64,000 bases of DNA from Streptomyces orinoci (GTDB lineage Bacteria > Actinomycetota > Actinomycetes > Streptomycetales > Streptomycetaceae). Below, piece by piece: positions 59,265 through 64,000 of this stretch. The position numbers were made by a program, and so were the translations under genes. The stretch's first letter is position 1. Every line of letters begins with the position of its first letter. The notes under the pieces were generated by a model. The model had not been told where the DNA came from. It saw nothing but the letters and a program-made list of their open reading frames with translations, and made no database searches. Location of the stretch: assembly GCF_003121295.1 (NCBI RefSeq), contig NZ_PHNC01000008.1, positions 248,001 to 312,000 of the forward strand. Direction: 5' to 3'.

Positions 59265-60062
59265 ATGCCATCCACGCACAACGCGCTCACCGACGACCAG
59301 ATCGAGCGCTTCATAACCGACGGTTTTATCCACCTTCCCGAGGCATTCCCCCGCGAAGTCGCCGACGAATGCCGGGACTTCCTCTGGCGAGAGACGGGCT
59401 GTGACCCGGCCGACCCAACCACCTGGCGCCAGCCGGTCATCCGGCTCCTGGGCTATGGTGACGAGCCGTTCCGGCGGGCGGCCACCACGCCCCGGCTGCA
59501 TGCCGCGTTCGACCAGCTCGCCGGCCCGGGCCGTTGGGAGCCCCGCAAGGGACTGGGCACCTTCCCCATCCGGTTTCCGCACCCCGACGACCCCGGCGAC
59601 GCCGGCTGGCATATGGACGCCGGCTTTACGCCCGAGGGCGAGCAGGGTTACCGGATCAACCTGCGTTCCCGGGGCCGGGCGTTGCTGATGCTCTTCCTGT
59701 TCTCCGATGTGGCCGAGGACCAGGCGCCGACCCGGATCAAGGCCGGCTCCCACCTCGACGCTCCGCGGTATCTGGAGCCCTGGGGGGAGCGCGGCATCGA
59801 CTTCTTCGAGCTGTGCCGGACCATGGACGCCGACGGCGCCCTGGACTCACCCATGCGGCCAGAGGCCCTGGCCACAGGCCGGGCCGGTGATGCCTACCTC
59901 TGTCACCCCTTCCTGATCCACTCCGCCCAGCCGCACCGCGGCGGCGCCCCCAAGTTCATGGCCCAGCCCCCACTGGTGCCCACCGGCCTGCTGGACCTGG
60001 ACCGCGCGGACGGGGCCTACTCCCCGGTGGAACGGGCCGTCCGGCTCGGCTTGGGCCGGTAG
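59265..60062 (+). CDS. Phytanoyl-CoA dioxygenase (PhyH)-family protein
   Basis: This 265-aa Fe(II)/2-oxoglutarate-dependent oxygenase-type protein has the iron-binding HMD motif (GWHMDAGF) and distal His (LIHSAQPHRGG). An Arg at RINLRSRGRALL or nearby could bind 2-oxoglutarate. The N-terminal LTDDQIERFITDGFIHLPEA is typical of PhyH proteins. ATG 59265 has no good SD. The substrate is unknown; no biosynthetic cluster surrounds it. Confidence 0.85.
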   Translation: MPSTHNALTDDQIERFITDGFIHLPEAFPREVADECRDFLWRETGCDPADPTTWRQPVIRLLGYGDEPFRRAATTPRLHAAFDQLAGPGRWEPRKGLGTFPIRFPHPDDPGDAGWHMDAGFTPEGEQGYRINLRSRGRALLMLFLFSDVAEDQAPTRIKAGSHLDAPRYLEPWGERGIDFFELCRTMDADGALDSPMRPEALATGRAGDAYLCHPFLIHSAQPHRGGAPKFMAQPPLVPTGLLDLDRADGAYSPVERAVRLGLGR

Positions 60063-60258
60063 GCGCCCGGCCCCGGGCCGTTCGGAGTCGGATTTCCGTG
60101 CCGACACGCCGAGCGAGAACAAGGGACACCCTCCCCGGTTCAACGCTCAAACACCGGCCCGCCGACCCCGGTGATCAAGGTTTCCCGCGCCCATGCAAGG
60201 ATCCGGCGAACCCAAGCCGTGAAAAGCGCGTCTTGACGAGATTGGAGAGTCGTTCGCC

Positions 60259-62028
60259 TTGACGTCTTCCAGATGGTCCCGGAGCCTCGCCGTAGCCGTC
60301 GCCATGGCGGCCTGCGGTGCCACCGTCACCATGACCACCGCCCAGGCCGCGCCCAAGGACGGGCCCGAGGCGGCCCATTACTGGACGGCCGAGCGGATGG
60401 CCGCGGCCAAGCCGGTCGAGGCCAAGGGAGCCCGGGGCGGGGCCGGGGCGGGAGCCGCGGCGTCCAAGGCCGTCGCGGCGCCCAAGGGGACGCCCAAGGG
60501 AACGTTCGGCGACGGCATATCCATGGTCGGGACCTTCTTCTCGCACAGCAAGGTGGCCGGCAACACCTCCTGCACCGGCAGCGTGATCCACAGCGCCGGG
60601 CATGACCTGGTGCTGACCGCCGCGCACTGTGCGCGGGGGATGCAGCAGGCCACCGACCGGATCTTCGTCCCCCAGTACCGCAAGGGACTGGACGCCGCCA
60701 AGCAGAAGTTCGGCGCCTTCCCGGTGCAGAGCGTCTTTATCGACAAGCGGTGGCTCAAGGCGGCCGACAACAAGTTCGGCCCCGAGTCCAGCCTGGACTT
60801 CGCCTTTATCCGGGTCGGCGTCAACGACCGGAAGGCGAAGATCGAGGACAGGACCGGCAGTCTGCGGCTGACCGCCACCCCGGGGCCGGTCAACACCGTC
60901 CGGGTGCTGGGCTACCCGGTGGGCTCCAGCAACCCCGGTCAGCAGGCGATCAGCTGCACCGTGCCGACCGCGCAGTACAAGGGCTGGAAGCAGCTCCAGA
61001 TGCTGTGCGGGGGGTACTACGGCGGTGTCTCCGGCGGTCCTTGGATAGCCAACTGGGACGCCAAGCGCAACACCGGTGATGTGATAGGCATCGTCGGCGG
61101 ATACAACGGCGGTGGCGACCGCGCCGATGACGACTGGATCAGCTACTCGCCGGTCTTCGACGGGGAGATACAGAACCTCTACCAGGCGGCGGTGGCGGGC
61201 CAGGACCCCGCCGACGGGCTGAACACCACCCCCAACCCGCGGCCGGTGCTGCGGGAGAGCTCGGGGGTGTGGCGGCACGCCAAGCAGCTGGCCGCCGGGG
61301 ACTTCGGCGGCCAGGGCCGGGACGATCTACTGGTGGCCTTCGACGACGGACAGGTCAGCCTCTACCCCAATGACGGCAATGGCGGCCTGGGCAAGGACAG
61401 CACCCTCAAGGAGGAGAACAACCCCTACTGGAAGGGCGACAAGGTACGCGCCATCGCCGGTGGCCCCATCGGGGGCGGCCGTGCCAAGCTGGCGGTGCTG
61501 TGGGCCGGCGGCAAGCTCAGCCTCTTCGGGGACGTCGGCCCCTCCGGGCTCCGCAAGGAGACCATGATCGGCTCCTATGGGGAGTGGAAGAACGCCCGCA
61601 AGATCGCGATCACCGCGTCCGGGGACCTCATTGTGCTCTGGAAGGACGGCGAACTCAGCCTCTACAGCGGGGTCACCGCCACCGGCAAGGGCAAGGAAAA
61701 GCAACTCCGCCCCAAGAACAGTGAGTTCGCGGGCGCGGACGCGCTTGCCGCGGGCGGCTTCTCCGGCGGCTCGGGCACGGATCTGCTGGTGCGGCTGGCC
61801 GATGGGCAGCTCAAGGCCTACCCGGGCACGGGGCGCGGCGGCCTGGGCCCCGCCCGGGTGGTGCAGGGCGCCAATGCCTCGTACACCGGCACCGCCATGG
61901 TACTCGGCGGCTTCACTCCCGGCGGCGGCCCGGACGACCTCATAGTGCGCTGGAGCGACGGTGAGACCTCCCGCTATGACCGCCCCGCGCTGAGCGGGCT
62001 GGGGGACTGGAGCCCGCTGGTCTCCTGA
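60259..62028 (+). CDS. Secreted trypsin-fold serine peptidase with FG-GAP/VCBS-like repeats (paralogue)
   Basis: TTG 60259 after GGAGAG, in the same GTTCGCCTTG context as the first protease. The 589-aa protein has a signal peptide (SLAVAVAMAACGATVTMTTA), a peptidase with H123, D180 and S258 (GVSGGPWIAN), and C-terminal repeats such as LLVAFDDGQVSLYPNDGNGG. It differs from the first copy by a longer Ala/Gly linker (about 50-75) and Lys-rich repeats. A strong U-tract terminator follows. Confidence 0.9.
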   Translation: MTSSRWSRSLAVAVAMAACGATVTMTTAQAAPKDGPEAAHYWTAERMAAAKPVEAKGARGGAGAGAAASKAVAAPKGTPKGTFGDGISMVGTFFSHSKVAGNTSCTGSVIHSAGHDLVLTAAHCARGMQQATDRIFVPQYRKGLDAAKQKFGAFPVQSVFIDKRWLKAADNKFGPESSLDFAFIRVGVNDRKAKIEDRTGSLRLTATPGPVNTVRVLGYPVGSSNPGQQAISCTVPTAQYKGWKQLQMLCGGYYGGVSGGPWIANWDAKRNTGDVIGIVGGYNGGGDRADDDWISYSPVFDGEIQNLYQAAVAGQDPADGLNTTPNPRPVLRESSGVWRHAKQLAAGDFGGQGRDDLLVAFDDGQVSLYPNDGNGGLGKDSTLKEENNPYWKGDKVRAIAGGPIGGGRAKLAVLWAGGKLSLFGDVGPSGLRKETMIGSYGEWKNARKIAITASGDLIVLWKDGELSLYSGVTATGKGKEKQLRPKNSEFAGADALAAGGFSGGSGTDLLVRLADGQLKAYPGTGRGGLGPARVVQGANASYTGTAMVLGGFTPGGGPDDLIVRWSDGETSRYDRPALSGLGDWSPLVS

Positions 62029-62057
62029 CAGCGGACGGGGAACAGGGGACATCGGAC

Positions 62058-62093
62058 AGGGGACGGTTTCCGGGCCGTCCCCTTTTGTTTTTC
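62058..62093 (+). terminator. Intrinsic terminator with U-tract
   Basis: AGGGGACGG (62058-62066) pairs with CCGTCCCCT (62075-62083) around an 8-base loop, followed by TTTTGTTTTTC. It is unusually classical for this genome. Confidence 0.9.
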
Positions 62094-62176
62094 TTGTCCG
62101 GCATCCGGTGGTGCAAGATCGGACCGGTGGGGCCGATGGAGATCCATGGCGGACACTGGAAAGAGGAGGGAAGACC

Positions 62177-62974
62177 ATGGTCAACGAGTGGCACATGGCG
62201 GCCAATATCGGGGCCGGTCTCGGGCTGGGCGCGGTCATCGGGCTGGAACGGCAGTGGCGGGCCCGGATGGCGGGGCTGCGCACCAACGCCCTGGTGGCGG
62301 CCGGCTCCGCGCTCTTCGTTCTGCTGTCCATCTATGGCTTCTCCAGTGCCACCAGCACCACCGGTTATGACGGCTCCCGGGTGGCCGCGCAGATCGTCTC
62401 CGGCATCGGTTTCCTGGGCGCGGGCGTGATCATGCGGGACGGGCTGCGGGTACGCGGCCTCAACACCGCGGCCACCCTGTGGTGTTCGGCGGCCGTCGGT
62501 GCCCTGGCCGGTACCGGGCTGTATGTGATCGCCGTACTGGGCACGGTGGGCGTGGTGGCCGCCAACACCCTGCTGCGGCCGCTGGCCCGGCGGCTGGACC
62601 GGGAGCCGCGCGGCGGCGCCGAGGTGGCCACCGACTACCACTTCGAGGTGGTGTGCACCGAGCCGGAGGAAGCCCATGTGCGCACCCTGGTGGTCCAGGC
62701 CCTGGTCCGTCCCGGCTTCCGGCTGCGCTCGGTGCACAGCCGGGACGTGGAGGCGGAGGGCAAGGTGATGGTGGCGGCCGAGGTGACCACCGACCGGCGC
62801 GATGACAGCCTGCTGGAGGAGGCCGTCAGCCGGCTGTCCCTGGAACCGGCCGTCTCCGCGGTCAGCTGGACGGTGCTGCATGAGCCGGAGGGCGACGATG
62901 AACCGGAGGACGAGCAGCGGTCCCGGCGGCGGGTGCGCGACTTCTTCGGCGGACGGAGCCAGGGCGGAAGCTGA
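62177..62974 (+). CDS. MgtC/SapB-family membrane protein
   Basis: This 265-aa protein starts at ATG 62177 behind GAGGAGGG. The first 150 residues carry the MgtC signature: LGLGAVIGLERQWRARMAGL, RTNALVAAGSALFVL, QIVSGIGFLGAGVIMRDG and RGLNTAATLWCSAAVGALAG, across about four to five membrane segments. A soluble ACT-like C-terminal domain follows (about 165-245), with a basic tail. MgtC proteins are tied to Mg limitation and F-ATPase regulation in pathogens; the role in Streptomyces is unknown. Confidence 0.92.
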   Translation: MVNEWHMAANIGAGLGLGAVIGLERQWRARMAGLRTNALVAAGSALFVLLSIYGFSSATSTTGYDGSRVAAQIVSGIGFLGAGVIMRDGLRVRGLNTAATLWCSAAVGALAGTGLYVIAVLGTVGVVAANTLLRPLARRLDREPRGGAEVATDYHFEVVCTEPEEAHVRTLVVQALVRPGFRLRSVHSRDVEAEGKVMVAAEVTTDRRDDSLLEEAVSRLSLEPAVSAVSWTVLHEPEGDDEPEDEQRSRRRVRDFFGGRSQGGS

Positions 62975-63007
62975 GCGGAAGCTGAGCGGGAGTCGAGCGG
63001 GAGTTGA
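62964..63007 (+). repeat. 11-bp tandem repeat, four copies, starting at a stop codon
   Basis: GCGGAAGCTGA occurs twice exactly, then GCGGGAGTCGA and GCGGGAGTTGA. The first unit ends with the TGA of the mgtC gene. Confidence 0.9.
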
Positions 63008-63302
63008 GAACTGAGTTCCGGATTCGGGGGAAATTCCGTTCGGGGGTCCGGGTGGGGCCACTCGCCGAAAAGAACCACGAATAACGCGCCGGCTGTGGCG
63101 CGTTGGACCTCAGGGGCGTCCGAGTGCGGGCGCCCCGCTCCTTTGCCCGCCAACTGCCCCTTGAAACGGTTCGGTTGGGGTTACCGGTAGCGCGAGGGTG
63201 CACCGGTACGCCGTTGAGCCGGGGCGTCCGGGTCGCGTTGGATGCCGACCGCGGTCCTTCCTCATGGACGCGCCCCAATGGACGACCGGGAGGGGAATTC
63301 CC
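62975..63302. other. Gap between mgtC and the encapsulin gene
   Basis: About 328 bases with the 11-bp repeat, two hairpins (63083-63104 and 63113-63136) and a less GC-rich stretch near 63160-63190 that may hold the encapsulin promoter. No ORF that I can support. Confidence 0.5.
63083..63136 (+). terminator. Two adjacent hairpins after mgtC
   Basis: AACGCGCC/GGCGCGTT (8-bp stem, 6-base loop) is followed by GGGGCG/CGCCCC. No U-tract is present. Confidence 0.45.
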
Positions 63303-64000
63303 ATGGCCACCGCGGTGGAACACGACCAGCCGGCCGACGACCCCAGGCTCAGCCTGAGCACCCAGGCGGCACGGAACCTCGCCACCACCACCAAGTCCGA
63401 ACCACAGATGCAGGGGATCACCTCCCGCTGGCTGCTCCGTACGCTGCCCTGGGTGCAGGCGCGGGGCGGCACCTACCGGGTCAACCGCCGGCTGTCCTAT
63501 GCGGTGGGACGGGGCCGGGTGAGCTTTCTCAAGACCGGCGCGGACGTCAAGGTGGTGCCGGAGACCCTGGCCGAGCTGCCCCCGCTGCGCGGCTTCCGGG
63601 ACGAGGGCCTGCTGCGCGAACTGGCTTCCCGGTTCGTCCAGCGGGACTTCGACGCCGGGCATGTGCTGGTGGAGGAGGGCCGGCCGATCGAGGAGGTGTT
63701 CCTGGTCGCGCACGGCAAGCTGGACCGGATCACCACCGGAAAGTACGGCACCGTCCAGCGAGTGGGAGTGCTGGCCGACGGCGACCATCTGGGCGAAGAG
63801 GCACTGCGCCAGTCGGAGCCGGTCTGGCATGAGACCGTCACCGCCGCCACCGCCGGCACGGTGCTCGCGGTGAACTGGAGCGCCGTCCGCGAACTCCTGG
63901 ACCGCTCACCGGAGTTCCGCGCCCACATCGACCACTACCTGGCCACCACCAAGCAATCGGTCAACCGCAAGGGCGAGGCCGATGTGGCCCTGGCCTCCGG
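63303..64000 (+). CDS. eshA: Family 2B encapsulin shell protein with cNMP-binding domain (EshA type), 3' end outside window
   Basis: ATG 63303 after GGGAGGGGAA; the frame is open to the window edge (232 residues visible). The N-terminal arm has [20 protein letters not shown] and [20 protein letters not shown], then [15 protein letters not shown]. Residues about 100-215 are a Crp/Fnr-type cyclic-nucleotide-binding domain ([34 protein letters not shown]). This insert in an encapsulin shell fold defines family 2B, which includes Streptomyces EshA. Known cargos are encoded next to the shell gene, such as terpene cyclases, so the cargo should lie beyond the right edge. Confidence 0.88.
   Translation, partial: MATAVEHDQPADDPRLSLSTQAARNLATTTKSEPQMQGITSRWLLRTLPWVQARGGTYRVNRRLSYAVGRGRVSFLKTGADVKVVPETLAELPPLRGFRDEGLLRELASRFVQRDFDAGHVLVEEGRPIEEVFLVAHGKLDRITTGKYGTVQRVGVLADGDHLGEEALRQSEPVWHETVTAATAGTVLAVNWSAVRELLDRSPEFRAHIDHYLATTKQSVNRKGEADVALAS

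Overview
The window looks like a chromosomal segment of a Streptomyces-type actinomycete. G+C is very high, with G or C at nearly every third codon position. GTG and TTG starts are common. The gene families are typical of the group: SigB/F-type sigma factors with partner-switching regulators, CsbD and short hydrophobic stress proteins, a DUF2637 membrane protein, an OtrA-like GTPase and a family 2B encapsulin (EshA type). No tRNA, rRNA, CRISPR array, prophage or intact insertion sequence is visible.

Layout. 1-3 kb: a BrkB-type membrane protein, rsgA, then a scarred segment holding a copy of the brkB tail and the C-terminus of a glutamate-synthase-like gene. 3-9.3 kb: a SigB/F-type sigma factor, a 1385-aa protein fusing sensor kinase, receiver, phosphatase and anti-sigma kinase domains, and two STAS anti-sigma antagonists. 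9.4-12 kb: csbD, a small hydrophobic stress protein and an SDR-DUF2867 fusion. 12-19.2 kb: two paralogous MarR genes bracket a PP2C-like protein and an overlapping five-gene stressosome-type operon (RsbR, RsbS, RsbT, RsbX and RsbU-like). 19.5-22.3 kb: Dps plus two alkylation-repair genes. 22-30.7 kb: regulators, a PP2C-like protein, an ATP-binding protein, DUF2637, GntR, a TPR-like protein and an OtrA-like ribosomal-protection GTPase. 30.8-35.7 kb: a nuclease-fold protein, a DinB-type gene broken by a small palindromic repeat, a secreted acid phosphatase, a truncated-form threonyl-tRNA synthetase behind a threonine-rich leader peptide and hairpin, a hydrolase and a small secreted protein.

35.9-43.7 kb holds two adjacent very large genes (1190 and 1380 aa) that I cannot assign to a named family. 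They are the best candidates for an undescribed system. 43.8-52.1 kb is a purine-catabolism locus: PucR, three-subunit xanthine dehydrogenase, NCS2 permease and XdhC. 52.1-55.6 kb: a small monooxygenase and an ArsR regulator sharing two identical inverted repeats, an aldo/keto reductase behind a MerR-type promoter, and a junction where a KAS III gene and a TetR gene have both lost their 5' ends. 55.6-64 kb: two paralogous secreted trypsin-fold proteins with TTG starts, a membrane protein, GNAT, a PhyH-type dioxygenase, MgtC, and the 5' part of an encapsulin shell gene running off the window.

Recurring themes are general stress control by partner switching, translation-related genes preceded by small ORFs (rsgA, thrS, otrA-like), and short tandem duplications that begin at or just before stop codons.
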